Origin: Leifsonia sp. Root1293
GTDB taxonomy: Bacteria; Actinomycetota; Actinomycetes; Actinomycetales; Microbacteriaceae
Assembly: GCF_001425325.1 (NCBI RefSeq)
Contig: NZ_LMEH01000002.1
Span: 785,630-849,629 of the forward strand
Length of the DNA stretch: 64,000 nucleotides
Reading direction: 5' to 3'
Shown here piece by piece: positions 40,417-47,983 of the stretch (positions within the stretch are counted from its first letter, which is position 1; each line of letters opens with the position of its first letter). The translations under genes and the position numbers were made by a program. The notes under the pieces are model-generated. The model was given only the letters and a program-made list of their open reading frames with translations, ran no database searches and had not been told where the DNA came from.

Positions 40417-41682
40417 GAGCACCGCGTCGAGGCTGTCGCTGACGATCCGCAGGCCGCGGGCGAGCTCGTCGTCGGTGATGGTGAGCGCCGGGAGGAACTT
40501 GAGCACCTCGTCGTGGGCGCCGGAGGTCTCGATGATGAGGCCGCGCGTGAAGGCCTCCTTCGAGATGCGACCGGCCAGGGTGCGGTCGCTGTCGATGGCG
40601 AGGCCGAACATGAGGCCGCGACCGCGCACGACGGCGCCGAGCGACGGGTGAGCGGCGGCCAGGCGCTGGAGTTCAGCCTCGAGCACAGCCGACTTGGCCG
40701 TGACGCCGTCGGTGAGGGCGGCATCCGCCCAGTACTCCTCGAGGGCGACCCGAGCCGAGACGAAGGCGAGGTTGTTGCCACGGAAGGTGCCTGTGTGGGC
40801 GCCCGGCTTCCAGACGTCCACCTCGGGGCGCAGCAGCACGAGCGACATCGGGAGGCCCGAGCCCGAGATCGACTTCGACACCGTGACGATGTCGGGAACG
40901 ATTCCGGACTCCTCGAAGGCGAAGAACGAGCCGGTGCGGCCTATGCCCGACTGGATCTCGTCGAGGATGAGCAGGATGCCGTTGTCGGCGGTGAGCCGGC
41001 GGAGGCGCTGCAGCCAGGCCGAGCTGGCGACGTTGATGCCGCCCTCGCCCTGCACGGCCTCGACGATGACCGCCGCCGGAAGGTCGAGACCGCTGCCGGG
41101 GTCGCCGAGCATCTTCTCGAACAGGTCGAGGGTGTCGACGCCGTCGCCGAGGTAGCCGTCGAACGGAAGTCGCGTCACGTTGTCGAGCGCGATGCCGGCA
41201 GCCTCGCGGTAGTGGCTGTTTCCGGTGGCGGCGAGTCCGCCGATGCTCAGGCCGTGGAAGGCGTTCGTGAAGGCGACGACGTTGGCGCGCCCGGTGGCCT
41301 GGCGTGCCACCTTGAGTGCCGCTTCGACGGCGTTGGCGCCGGTCGGGCCGGTGAACTGCAGCTTGTAGTCGAAGCCGCGCGGCTCGAGCACAAGCCTCTC
41401 GAACGCCTCGATGAAGCCCTTCTTGGCGCTCGTGGCCATGTCGAGGCCATGGATGATGCCGTCGTGCTCGAGATACTCGATGAGTGCGCGGGTGAAGGCC
41501 GGGTTGTTGTGGCCGTAGTTCAGAACACCGGCACCGGCGAAGAAGTCGAGGAACTCACGCCCGTCGGCGGCGGTCAGCACGGAGCCGCGGGCACTGTCGA
41601 AGACTACGGGGAAGGAACGGATGTAGCCCCGAACCTCCGACTCCCGTCGGTCGAATGTCTCCAAGGACGAGACGTCGCTCAC
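40414..41682 (-). CDS. ectB: diaminobutyrate--2-oxoglutarate aminotransferase (EctB type)
   Basis: 422 residues, PLP-dependent class-III aminotransferase. It resembles EctB: YIRSFPVVFDSARGSVLTAA at the start, GPTGANAVEAALKVARQATG, LILDEIQSGIGRTGSFFAFE with the aspartate that binds PLP nitrogen, DIVTVSKSISGSGLPMSLVL with the PLP lysine, and GTFRGNNLAFVSA. EctB makes L-2,4-diaminobutyrate from aspartate semialdehyde in ectoine synthesis, but ectA and ectC are absent here, so the product may serve another pathway. GTG start after AGAGGTGG. Confidence 0.82.
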   Translation of the reverse strand: MSDVSSLETFDRRESEVRGYIRSFPVVFDSARGSVLTAADGREFLDFFAGAGVLNYGHNNPAFTRALIEYLEHDGIIHGLDMATSAKKGFIEAFERLVLEPRGFDYKLQFTGPTGANAVEAALKVARQATGRANVVAFTNAFHGLSIGGLAATGNSHYREAAGIALDNVTRLPFDGYLGDGVDTLDLFEKMLGDPGSGLDLPAAVIVEAVQGEGGINVASSAWLQRLRRLTADNGILLILDEIQSGIGRTGSFFAFEESGIVPDIVTVSKSISGSGLPMSLVLLRPEVDVWKPGAHTGTFRGNNLAFVSARVALEEYWADAALTDGVTAKSAVLEAELQRLAAAHPSLGAVVRGRGLMFGLAIDSDRTLAGRISKEAFTRGLIIETSGAHDEVLKFLPALTITDDELARGLRIVSDSLDAVL

Positions 41683-41842
41683 GTCGCACCACCTCTTGCT
41701 CGTACTGAATCACGCGCGCCGGGTCGAGAATGCGCACTTCTTCAAGGGTACGTTGCCGCTCGCCGATTCCTCGACGGGGGACGCACCGTTGGCGCCGCAC
41801 GCCGGCACCGCACGGCACGGCACCGCATAGCCCCGCTTCACG

Positions 41843-42352
41843 TCACCGCGTCGTGCGCACCGCCGCGATCACGTCGGTGAGCTGGGAGCGCAGGCGCTCG
41901 AGTTCGTCGAGCTCGACGCCGAGCCTGGCCACGACCTGAGGCGGAACGCCCAGCGCCTGTTCGCGCAGTCGAGCGCCGGCATCCGTGAGGGTGATGTTCA
42001 ATGCCCGCTCGTCAGCGGGGTTGCGGTCGCGAGCGATGTAGCCCTGGGCCTCGAGGCGCTTGAGCAGCGGCGAGAGGGTGGCCGGCTCGAGTTGGAGCGC
42101 ATCGCCCAGGTCGCGAACCGTGCGAGGGCTGCGCTCCCAGAGCGCGAGCATCACCAGGTACTGCGGATGCGTGAGCCCGAGTGGCTCGAGGATCGGGCGG
42201 TACAGCCCGATGACTCCGCGCGCTGCAACCGCGAGGGCGAAGCAGACCTGGTTCTCGAGGGCGAGGACATCGGGCACGCCCGCTGTGGGCGTCGTGGGCG
42301 CCGCGGCGGGATCGACCGTCTCCGTCGCGAGGATCTGGGCTGAACTGCTCAT
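41843..42352 (-). CDS. MarR family regulator, OhrR-like
   Basis: 169 residues. Winged helix at about residues 60-130 (LTHPQYLVMLALWERSPRTV, RDLGDALQLEPATLSPLLKR, QGYIARDRNPADERALNITL). The helix before it, ALENQVCFALAVAARGVIGL, has the single N-terminal cysteine position that senses organic peroxides in OhrR. No ohr gene is adjacent; the divergent gene is a 72-residue cysteine protein. Leaderless start (TAGTCT). The intergenic space holds a CTAAT/ATTAG dyad, a likely operator. Confidence 0.82.
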   Translation of the reverse strand: MSSSAQILATETVDPAAAPTTPTAGVPDVLALENQVCFALAVAARGVIGLYRPILEPLGLTHPQYLVMLALWERSPRTVRDLGDALQLEPATLSPLLKRLEAQGYIARDRNPADERALNITLTDAGARLREQALGVPPQVVARLGVELDELERLRSQLTDVIAAVRTTR

Positions 42353-42358
42353 GCGCCC

Positions 42359-42364
42359 AGACTA
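42359..42364 (-). promoter_or_regulatory. -10 box TAGTCT, leaderless start
   Basis: TAGTCT ends six bases before the ATG at 42352 on the minus strand. Confidence 0.5.
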
Positions 42365-42373
42365 CATGCTACC

Positions 42374-42384
42374 CTAATGATTAG
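42374..42384. promoter_or_regulatory. dyad CTAAT-G-ATTAG between OhrR-like and small cysteine protein genes
   Basis: Perfect five-base arms around one G in an AT-rich island of a 58-base divergent space; the position suits a repressor site for both genes. Confidence 0.5.
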
Positions 42385-42410
42385 TACACGAACGAAATGA
42401 GGACGGCGAG

Positions 42411-42629
42411 ATGGGCAACAGGTTCTGGCGCTTCTACGAGAAGGCCAACGACGTGGTGCGCATCTTCACCGGCCCGGCGCAGGTGGGCATCGGCCGCCCC
42501 GAGGGTCCCGACGTGCGGCCGAGCGATCCGTCGTGTCCGCTCTGCCACCAGCCGATGTCCGAACACCGCATCGAGCGGTCGAGCGACCAGCGGGTGCCGA
42601 CCCAGTTGTACTGCCCGAGCTCGCGCTAG
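42411..42629 (+). CDS. small cysteine-containing hypothetical protein (zinc-ribbon-like)
   Basis: 72 residues. A basic-aromatic N-terminus (NRFWRFYEKANDVVRIFTGP) precedes CPLCHQPMSEH and a third cysteine in LYCPSS, suggesting a small metal-binding module. Function unknown. GAGGACGG serves as ribosome site. Divergent from the OhrR-like regulator, so a redox-related role is conceivable but only inferred. Confidence 0.65.
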   Translation: MGNRFWRFYEKANDVVRIFTGPAQVGIGRPEGPDVRPSDPSCPLCHQPMSEHRIERSSDQRVPTQLYCPSSR

Positions 42630-42632
42630 GAG

Positions 42633-42926
42633 CTACTTCGCCGCCGGATTCGATGCAGCCCCGTCGAGCCAGAGCGTGTCGCTCGGATCGCTGTGGGTCG
42701 TGCCCGTGTTCACGTGCTTCTGGCTGATCTGCGGACCCTTCGTGATCACGTGCACGAGTGCCATGCCGTGGCCCTTGCCCAGCTGGTAGTCGTCGGCCAG
42801 CCAGGCCAGGATCGGCCCGGCCTTCGTCGTCTCGTCGAAGCCCTTCTCGTGTGCGAGATCGATGAACTGACGCGGGGTGAGCCCGGTCTTCGCCTCGATG
42901 TTGTCGAGGTAGGCCTGAAACGTCAT
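42633..42926 (-). CDS. DUF4287 domain protein
   Basis: 97 residues. MTFQAYLDNIEAKTGLTPRQ, FIDLAHEKGFDETTKAGPIL and AWLADDYQLGKGHGMALVHV are the DUF4287 core, a short helical domain of unknown function; homologues often sit beside DUF5655 domains. An AAGGAG ribosome site fixes the ATG. Converges with the small cysteine protein, three bases apart. Confidence 0.82.
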   Translation of the reverse strand: MTFQAYLDNIEAKTGLTPRQFIDLAHEKGFDETTKAGPILAWLADDYQLGKGHGMALVHVITKGPQISQKHVNTGTTHSDPSDTLWLDGAASNPAAK

Positions 42927-42948
42927 GGGTGCTCCTTCGCGGTCGGGC

Positions 42949-43347
42949 TCAGTCGGCCCAGGTCTGGATGATCGTGTCCGACGCATGGATGCAGAGGATG
43001 CGCAGGCGCCCCGTGCCGGAGTTCTTGAAACCATGCCATACGCCTGCCGGAACTGTGGCCGTGTCTTCGGCGTTCGCGATGAGGGTTGCCGTTCCGACGG
43101 TGATGCGCGCCGTGCCCTCGATGACGAACCAGGTCTCGGTGTACGGATGCCAGTGCAGGTCGGGCCCGTCTCCGGGCTCGGCGTCGACGAAGAAGTAGGA
43201 GATGCCGGCCCCGTGTTCGCGACCCACGAAGCGGCGGGTGCCCTTGCTGCCGATCAGCAGAGCCTGCGGAGGAATGATCTCAGGGGTGACGGGTGCGGCA
43301 TCGCTCGGGTGCATCGTGATCTCGGCTGGACTGCTGGAGACGGGCAT
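42949..43347 (-). CDS. cupin domain-containing protein
   Basis: 132 residues, single cupin: GAGISYFFVDAEPGDGPDLH, WHPYTETWFVIEGTARITVG and DTATVPAGVWHGFKNSGTGR carry both motifs with His-His-Glu-His metal ligands largely kept. The ATG at 43347 has GAGG six bases upstream; a later ATG (43314) is possible. Twenty-two bases before the DUF4287 gene on the same strand, so probably co-transcribed with it. Confidence 0.78.
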   Translation of the reverse strand: MPVSSSPAEITMHPSDAAPVTPEIIPPQALLIGSKGTRRFVGREHGAGISYFFVDAEPGDGPDLHWHPYTETWFVIEGTARITVGTATLIANAEDTATVPAGVWHGFKNSGTGRLRILCIHASDTIIQTWAD

Positions 43348-43455
43348 GGCGGCCTCGATTCCGGATGATCGGGGAGCGACGGGATGCCGCTCGCGCTGGA
43401 GCCAGCCTCTCACCGCGGCTCTCGCCGAATCCAGTGCCGACCTCGGCTCCGGAAG

Positions 43456-43461
43456 TAGCAT
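43456..43461 (+). promoter_or_regulatory. -10 box TAGCAT, decides the VOC start
   Basis: TAGCAT ends seven bases before the ATG at 43469. It includes part of an earlier in-frame ATG (43460), which favours 43469 as the leaderless start. Confidence 0.5.
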
Positions 43462-43468
43462 GCAACGC

Positions 43469-43906
43469 ATGGCCATCACACTCGACAACGTCGGCATCGC
43501 CGTTCGCGACATCGAAGCCGCGATCTCCTTCTTCACCGACCTCGGGCTCACCGTTGTCGGCCGCGACACCATCAGCGGTGAGTGGGCCGACACCGCCGTC
43601 GGCCTCGACGGCAACCACGCCAGGATCGCCCTCCTCGAGACGCCGGACGGTCACGGCCGCATCGAGCTGTTCGAGTACATCCACCCCGACGCGATCGAGT
43701 CGGAGCCGACGCGACCCAACGACATCGGCATGCACAGGGTGGCGTTCGCCGTCGACGACATCGACGAAGCCCTCGCCATCGCCGCGCGGCACGGATGCCA
43801 CCCGCTTCGCGGCGTCGCCACCTATGAAGACGTCTACAAGCTCACGTACCTGCGCGGACCGAGCGGCATCCTCGTGATGCTGGCGCAGAAGCTGACGGAG
43901 GGCTGA
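43469..43906 (+). CDS. VOC/glyoxalase family protein (methylmalonyl-CoA-epimerase-like)
   Basis: 145 residues. MAITLDNVGIAVRDIEAAIS, FFTDLGLTVVGRDTISGEWA and GRIELFEYIHPDAIESEPTR, then IGMHRVAFAVDDIDEALAIA, show two VOC modules with histidine and glutamate metal ligands in the later part. Function unknown. The start follows from the TAGCAT box seven bases upstream rather than the ATG three codons earlier. Nineteen bases before the Nudix gene, but that has its own leaderless promoter. Confidence 0.82.
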   Translation: MAITLDNVGIAVRDIEAAISFFTDLGLTVVGRDTISGEWADTAVGLDGNHARIALLETPDGHGRIELFEYIHPDAIESEPTRPNDIGMHRVAFAVDDIDEALAIAARHGCHPLRGVATYEDVYKLTYLRGPSGILVMLAQKLTEG

Positions 43907-43913
43907 CCCTGCC

Positions 43914-43919
43914 TAGGCT
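43914..43919 (+). promoter_or_regulatory. -10 box TAGGCT, leaderless start of Nudix gene
   Basis: TAGGCT ends six bases before the ATG at 43926. Confidence 0.5.
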
Positions 43920-43925
43920 GGACCC

Positions 43926-44612
43926 ATGACTCCAGCCGATGACGGCCCACGCTCCGAACTCCTGGCGCTGTGCGGGCGTCCGCTGGACTGGCACGCCGAC
44001 CTGCAACAGGCGATGCTCGGGGCCGCGGAGTTGCGTCCGGCGGCGGTACTCGTGCTGTTCGGCGTGCTCGACGGCCACCCGGCGCGGGCGACAGGTCCCG
44101 TGCGCGGAGACCTCGACGTGCTGCTGCTGCGCCGAGCGTCGACGCTGCGATCGCACGCCGGGCAGATCGCCTTCCCCGGAGGTCGACTGGAGGCATCCGA
44201 CGACGGTCCGATCGCGGGTGCCCTGCGCGAGGCCGTCGAGGAGACCGGGCTCGATCCTGACGGCATCGAGCCGCTCGGAACCCTGCCTCCGTTCCCCGTC
44301 CCCATCAGTCGGCATCTCGTCACCCCTGTGCCGGCGTGGTGGACGCACCCGTCGGAGGTGGCCGCCGTCGACCACGACGAGTCCGTCGACGTCTTCAGAG
44401 TGCCGGTGGCCGATCTGCTGCTGCCCGCGAACCGCGCCATCACATCGCACACGCTCGGAGGGCGCACCTATCGATCGCCGGCATTCACCGTGGACGGCAG
44501 GCTCATCTGGGGTTTCACGGCCATGGTGCTGTCGCGCATGTTCGATGAGCTCGGCTGGGCCGAGCCCTGGGATGACGCCCGCGTCGTCGTGCCGGAGGAT
44601 CTTCTGCCCTGA
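43926..44612 (+). CDS. Nudix hydrolase, CoA pyrophosphatase type
   Basis: 228 residues. The Nudix box GGRLEASDDGPIAGALREAV then EETGL fits GX5EX7REUXEEXGU. The upstream LLLRRASTLRSHAGQIAFPG is the UPF0035 motif (LLTKR-SxxLRxHxGQxxFPGG) specific for CoA pyrophosphatases of the NudL group, which split coenzyme A into 3',5'-ADP and phosphopantetheine. Length suits the group. Probably transcribed alone from a leaderless promoter. Confidence 0.87.
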   Translation: MTPADDGPRSELLALCGRPLDWHADLQQAMLGAAELRPAAVLVLFGVLDGHPARATGPVRGDLDVLLLRRASTLRSHAGQIAFPGGRLEASDDGPIAGALREAVEETGLDPDGIEPLGTLPPFPVPISRHLVTPVPAWWTHPSEVAAVDHDESVDVFRVPVADLLLPANRAITSHTLGGRTYRSPAFTVDGRLIWGFTAMVLSRMFDELGWAEPWDDARVVVPEDLLP

Positions 44613-44753
44613 GGCACGACCACCCGGTCGCCTCCTTGACGCACCGGTGACGGGAACTTCGCGCCCGGAACTCCTGACCGGCTCACGGCATCCGGATCTA
44701 CCATGGCAGTCTCGGCTGATTCAGCCGGCTGTCGGTCTGCGATGGGAGGCGTC

Positions 44754-45248
44754 ATGGTGCAGGTCCGCATCCTCGGGGTGGCGCTCGACTCGGCGCTGCA
44801 GCACATCATCCTGTTGAAGCCCGTGCTCGAGGAGCCTGGTCAGGGGAGGGTCGTGCCGATCTGGGTGGGTGAGCTCGAGGCGAACTCGATCCTCATGGCG
44901 ACGCAGGGCGAGGAACCGCCGCGGCCGCTCACGCACGACCTCATGAAGACGATGCTCGAGACCCTCGGCGCCGAGGTCGAGCGAGTGGACGTGACCCGCA
45001 TCGAAGACGGAACGTTCTATGCGGAGATCACCCTGATGACGCCATCGGGTCGCCGCGTGATCGACGCGCGCCCGTCCGATTCCCTCGGTCTGGCGGCTCG
45101 GTTCCATTCGCCGATCTGGGTCGCTGATGCCGTGGTCGAGGAGGCCGGGATCCCGGCGGAGCTCGTCGACGTCGCCGAGGACGAGGAGAAGCTCGAGGAG
45201 TTCAAGGAGTTCCTCGAACACGTCGACCCCGAGGACTTCCAAGGCTGA
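44754..45248 (+). CDS. bifunctional nuclease family protein (DUF151)
   Basis: 164 residues. VRILGVALDSALQHIILLKP, RVVPIWVGELEANSILMATQ and EITLMTPSGRRVIDARPSDS are the core of the DUF151 bifunctional nuclease family, common in actinobacteria next to sugar or heat-shock regulators. A long acidic C-terminal helix (EDEEKLEEFKEFLEHVDPED) follows. The ATG after GGGAGG is preferred over upstream in-frame ATGs. Nuclease activity is known for a plant relative only. Confidence 0.85.
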   Translation: MVQVRILGVALDSALQHIILLKPVLEEPGQGRVVPIWVGELEANSILMATQGEEPPRPLTHDLMKTMLETLGAEVERVDVTRIEDGTFYAEITLMTPSGRRVIDARPSDSLGLAARFHSPIWVADAVVEEAGIPAELVDVAEDEEKLEEFKEFLEHVDPEDFQG

Positions 45249-45266
45249 AGCGGCCGTATTCCTTCC

Positions 45267-45291
45267 TCCTATCGATTGACAAACGATAGGA
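45267..45291. promoter_or_regulatory. 8-9-8 dyad over the -35 box of the DUF2975/XRE operon
   Basis: TCCTATCG and CGATAGGA, perfect, around the spacer ATTGACAAA that holds the -35 hexamer TTGACA. Probable autoregulatory site of the XRE protein. Confidence 0.65.
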
Positions 45292-45304
45292 ATCGAGCGT
45301 TAAT
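45276..45304 (+). promoter_or_regulatory. promoter TTGACA-N17-GTTAAT, leaderless DUF2975 start
   Basis: Perfect -35 TTGACA (45276-45281), -10 GTTAAT (45299-45304) at 17-base spacing, six bases before the ATG at 45311. Confidence 0.6.
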
Positions 45305-45310
45305 CAATGC

Positions 45311-45808
45311 ATGAGAAGCATCGATCGCGTCGTCGTACCGCTCAGAGTGCTGCTGGTGCTCGTCTTCGTCGGTCTGCTCGTCGCGCAGACCTTCAGCCTG
45401 CCCGGAACGTTCCGGTACCTGGCGGAACGGAACCCCGACCTCGGGTCGGTGCCGTGGCTGCTGCTCGCCTTCTCCGTGGTCGAACTGCTCTGCATCCAGG
45501 TGGTGATCGTGTGCACCTGGCGCCTGCTCACCCTCGTGCGGGCCGACCGCATCTTCAGCGAGGAATCGTTCGGCTGGGTCGACGGCATCGTCTGGGCACT
45601 GGTCGTCGGCTGGGCCCTGCTCGCCGGTGTCTCGGCCGTCATCGTGGGCGTCATCTACTTCACGCCCGAGCTCCGCGATCCCGGAACTCCCATGCTGCTG
45701 TTCGGCATCGTCCTGATCGGCGGTGTTGTCGTGCTGACCGTTGTCGTGCTGCGCGCCCTGCTCAGGCAGGCAGCCGTGCTGCGGGCCGACATGGAGGACG
45801 TCATCTGA
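45311..45808 (+). CDS. DUF2975 family membrane protein
   Basis: 165 residues, four membrane spans at about residues 9-28, 48-70, 93-117 and 127-148. VDGIVWALVVGWALLAGVSA and LRALLRQAAVLRADMEDVI match DUF2975, a family that nearly always sits directly before a small XRE regulator, as here (stop and start share one base). The pair probably forms a regulatory membrane-protein/repressor unit; function unknown. The promoter puts the transcription start at the ATG. Confidence 0.82.
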   Translation: MRSIDRVVVPLRVLLVLVFVGLLVAQTFSLPGTFRYLAERNPDLGSVPWLLLAFSVVELLCIQVVIVCTWRLLTLVRADRIFSEESFGWVDGIVWALVVGWALLAGVSAVIVGVIYFTPELRDPGTPMLLFGIVLIGGVVVLTVVVLRALLRQAAVLRADMEDVI

Positions 45809-46035
45809 TGATCGTCGTTCGCATCGACGTGGAGCTCGCCAAGCGCAAGATGAGCGTCGGCGAGTTCGCCGAGCGGATCGGACTCACGCCGGCGAACGTG
45901 GCCGTGCTGAAGAACGGTCGCGCGAAGGCTGTGCGGTTCAGCACGCTCGACGCCATGTGCCGGGTGCTCGAGTGCCAGCCTGGAGACCTGCTCGAGTACG
46001 TGGACTCTGAGGACGAGCCTGACCTGATCATCTGA
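45808..46035 (+). CDS. small XRE-family regulator (YozG-like)
   Basis: 75 residues, almost entirely a helix-turn-helix: VELAKRKMSVGEFAERIGLT then PANVAVLKNGRAKAVRFSTL and CRVLECQPGDLLEYVDSEDE. Typical of the short Cro-like partner of DUF2975. Its ATG overlaps the DUF2975 stop by one base, so it is translationally coupled. The dyad across the operon -35 box is its likely target. Confidence 0.87.
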   Translation: MIVVRIDVELAKRKMSVGEFAERIGLTPANVAVLKNGRAKAVRFSTLDAMCRVLECQPGDLLEYVDSEDEPDLII

Positions 46036-46089
46036 CGGGACAGCGGGCGGGAAGTTTCTCATCGACGATGTCGATTCCCCATCGCGCCG

Positions 46090-46115
46090 TTCGACCTTGG
46101 GGTGAGAAGGTCGAA
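46090..46115 (+). other. 9-bp hairpin in the leader of the DGPF gene
   Basis: TTCGACCTT and AAGGTCGAA, perfect, with an eight-base loop GGGGTGAG, 32 bases before the ATG. It may be a regulatory structure, a terminator remnant of the upstream gene, or a protein-binding dyad. Confidence 0.45.
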
Positions 46116-46146
46116 GCGCGACCTGACACGAACAAGGAGAATTCCG

Positions 46147-46566
46147 ATGGCCAAGTACATGCTGATCATGCGCTCGAGCGACGACGTCGCCTCGAAGTTC
46201 GCCGAGGCCGATTTCAACGACCTGCTCGAAGCGATGGGACGGTTCAACGACGAACTCATCCGCGCCGGCGTTCTGCTCGCGGCCGAGGGCCTCGACGACC
46301 CGAACAGCGGTGTGGTGGTCGACTTCACCGGCGAGAGCCCCGTCGTCAGCGATGGTCCTTACGGGGAGACGAAGGAGCTGTTCAACGGCTTCTACATCCT
46401 CGACGTCGCGTCGCAGCAGGAGGCTGTGGAGTGGGCCAAGCGGGCGCCGTACACCGAGGGAACCAAGATGGAGATCCGTCGCGTGCCGTCGATCGACGAG
46501 TTCCCCCAGGACAACGTGTGGATCCAGAAGGAGCGCGCCTGGCGCGAACAGACGGGGCAGCTCTGA
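46147..46566 (+). CDS. YCII/DGPF domain protein
   Basis: 139 residues. MAKYMLIMRSSDDVASKFAE and VVSDGPYGETKELFNGFYIL contain the DGPF motif that names the family (YCII-related ferredoxin-like fold). Such proteins are almost always encoded with ECF42 sigma factors, as here, four bases from its stop. The role is thought to be linked to signalling to, or being the target of, the sigma factor. AAGGAGA ribosome site. Confidence 0.88.
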   Translation: MAKYMLIMRSSDDVASKFAEADFNDLLEAMGRFNDELIRAGVLLAAEGLDDPNSGVVVDFTGESPVVSDGPYGETKELFNGFYILDVASQQEAVEWAKRAPYTEGTKMEIRRVPSIDEFPQDNVWIQKERAWREQTGQL

Positions 46567-46570
46567 TCGC

Positions 46571-47827
46571 GTGGTGAGCACGAGCGAGGCGCGGGGCGCC
46601 GTCGAGGCGGTGTGGCGCATCGAGTCCGCGCGCATCGTCGGCGCCCTCGCCCGCTACACCGGCGACTTCTCGCTGGCGGAGGACCTCGCGCAGGAGGCTC
46701 TGGCCGAGGCGTTGGTGTCGTGGTCCGTCGACGGCGTGCCGCGCGAACCCACCGGATGGCTTCTCACCGTGGGACGTCGCCGCGCCATCGATGCCTTTCG
46801 CCGGCGTTCGGGCCGAGACGAGCGCTACGCCCTGCTCGCCCGCGACCTCGACCTCGACGAGTCGACGCCGGGTGCCGACGCGCTCTTCGACCCCGACGTG
46901 ATCGACGACGACGTGCTCGCCCTCATGTTCATCGCGTGCCACCCCGTGCTCTCGAAGGAGGCCCGGCTCTCCCTCACCCTGCGTGTCGTCGGCGGCCTCA
47001 CCACGGAGGAGATCGCGCGAGCCCTGCTCATCCCGGTGCCGACGGTGCAGGCACGCATCACCCGGGCCAAGAAGACCCTCGCCGCGGCGCAGATCCCCTT
47101 CGGGGTTCCGGACGCCGCCGAGCTGCCGGAGCGCCTGGGCTCGGTGCTGCAGGTGATCTATCTGATCTTCACCGAGGGCTCGTACGCGTCTGGCGGTGAT
47201 GTTTGGATGCGCTCGGAGCTCGCGGGCGAGGCCATGCGCCTGGCGCGCGTGCTGGCTCGACTGGATCCCGAACCCGAGGTCTTCGGCCTGCTCGCGCTCA
47301 TGGAGCTCACAGCCGCCCGCTTCCCGGCCAGGATCGATGCCTCCGGCAGTCCGGTGCTTCTCGAGGATCAGGACCGGCGCCTCTGGGACCACGCTGCGAT
47401 CCGGCGCGGACGCGCGGCACTGGCCCGTGCGGTGAGTCCGAGCGGAGGCCTGCGCGTCTACGGTCTGCAGGCCTCGATCGCCGAGTGCCATGCCGTGGCG
47501 GCATCCGTCGGCGAAACGGACTGGCAGCGCATCGTCATCCTGTACGAGGCGCTCGGTCGGCTCGCGCCGTCGCCGATCGTCGAGCTGAACCGAGCCGTCG
47601 CAGTCGCGATGGACTCAGGGCCGGCGGATGGTCTCGGCGTGGTCGCCGTCATCGCGGAGCGCGGCGACCTGGCCGGATCGCACCTGCTTCCCGCGGTGCG
47701 CGGTGAGCTGCTGCTGCGCCTGGGGCGGCACGAGGAGGCGCAGAGCGCGCTCGCCGAGGCGCTGGAGCTGTGCACGAACGCCGCGGAGCGGGCGGCATTG
47801 CAGCGCAAGCTGGACGCGCTTCGGTAG
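46571..47827 (+). CDS. ECF sigma factor of group ECF42 with TPR-like C-terminus
   Basis: 418 residues. Sigma region 2 spans about 12-80 (DFSLAEDLAQEALAEALVSW, PTGWLLTVGRRRAIDAFRRR) and region 4 about 120-175 (LTTEEIARALLIPVPTVQAR). The long C-terminal extension has helical TPR-like repeats (LYEALGRLAPSPIVELNRAV, then AVAMDSGPADGLGVVAV) that replaces an anti-sigma factor in this group. GTG start directly after the DGPF gene. No anti-sigma gene is present, as expected for ECF42. Confidence 0.88.
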   Translation: MVSTSEARGAVEAVWRIESARIVGALARYTGDFSLAEDLAQEALAEALVSWSVDGVPREPTGWLLTVGRRRAIDAFRRRSGRDERYALLARDLDLDESTPGADALFDPDVIDDDVLALMFIACHPVLSKEARLSLTLRVVGGLTTEEIARALLIPVPTVQARITRAKKTLAAAQIPFGVPDAAELPERLGSVLQVIYLIFTEGSYASGGDVWMRSELAGEAMRLARVLARLDPEPEVFGLLALMELTAARFPARIDASGSPVLLEDQDRRLWDHAAIRRGRAALARAVSPSGGLRVYGLQASIAECHAVAASVGETDWQRIVILYEALGRLAPSPIVELNRAVAVAMDSGPADGLGVVAVIAERGDLAGSHLLPAVRGELLLRLGRHEEAQSALAEALELCTNAAERAALQRKLDALR

Positions 47828-47866
47828 CGGGCGCCGGCCGACCGCCGGGGTGCGGCGGGCGCCTGA

Positions 47867-47872
47867 TAAACT
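47867..47872 (+). promoter_or_regulatory. -10 box TAAACT of the MFS gene
   Basis: TAAACT (TANNNT) in a short AT-rich island, directly beside the palindrome GAACGTTC (47873-47880). It places the transcription start about 100 bases before the MFS ATG. Confidence 0.45.
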
Positions 47873-47881
47873 GAACGTTCG

Positions 47882-47956
47882 ACCGACATTCTTCGTCGGT
47901 GTGGTCGCGTCACCGATTCAGGGGCGTGATCCGGGCTGGAAACCCCGTGATCACGC
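47882..47956 (+). other. structured 5' leader of the MFS gene (two hairpins)
   Basis: Hairpin 1: ACCGAC / GTCGGT with loop ATTCTTC (47882-47900). Hairpin 2: GCGTGATC / GATCACGC (47924-47956), its interior folding further through CGGG and CCCG around a GAAA-containing loop. About 28 bases separate hairpin 2 from the ATG. It resembles no riboswitch class I know. Confidence 0.45.
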
Positions 47957-47983
47957 AGTGCAATCGGAAAGCAGGCCACGCCT

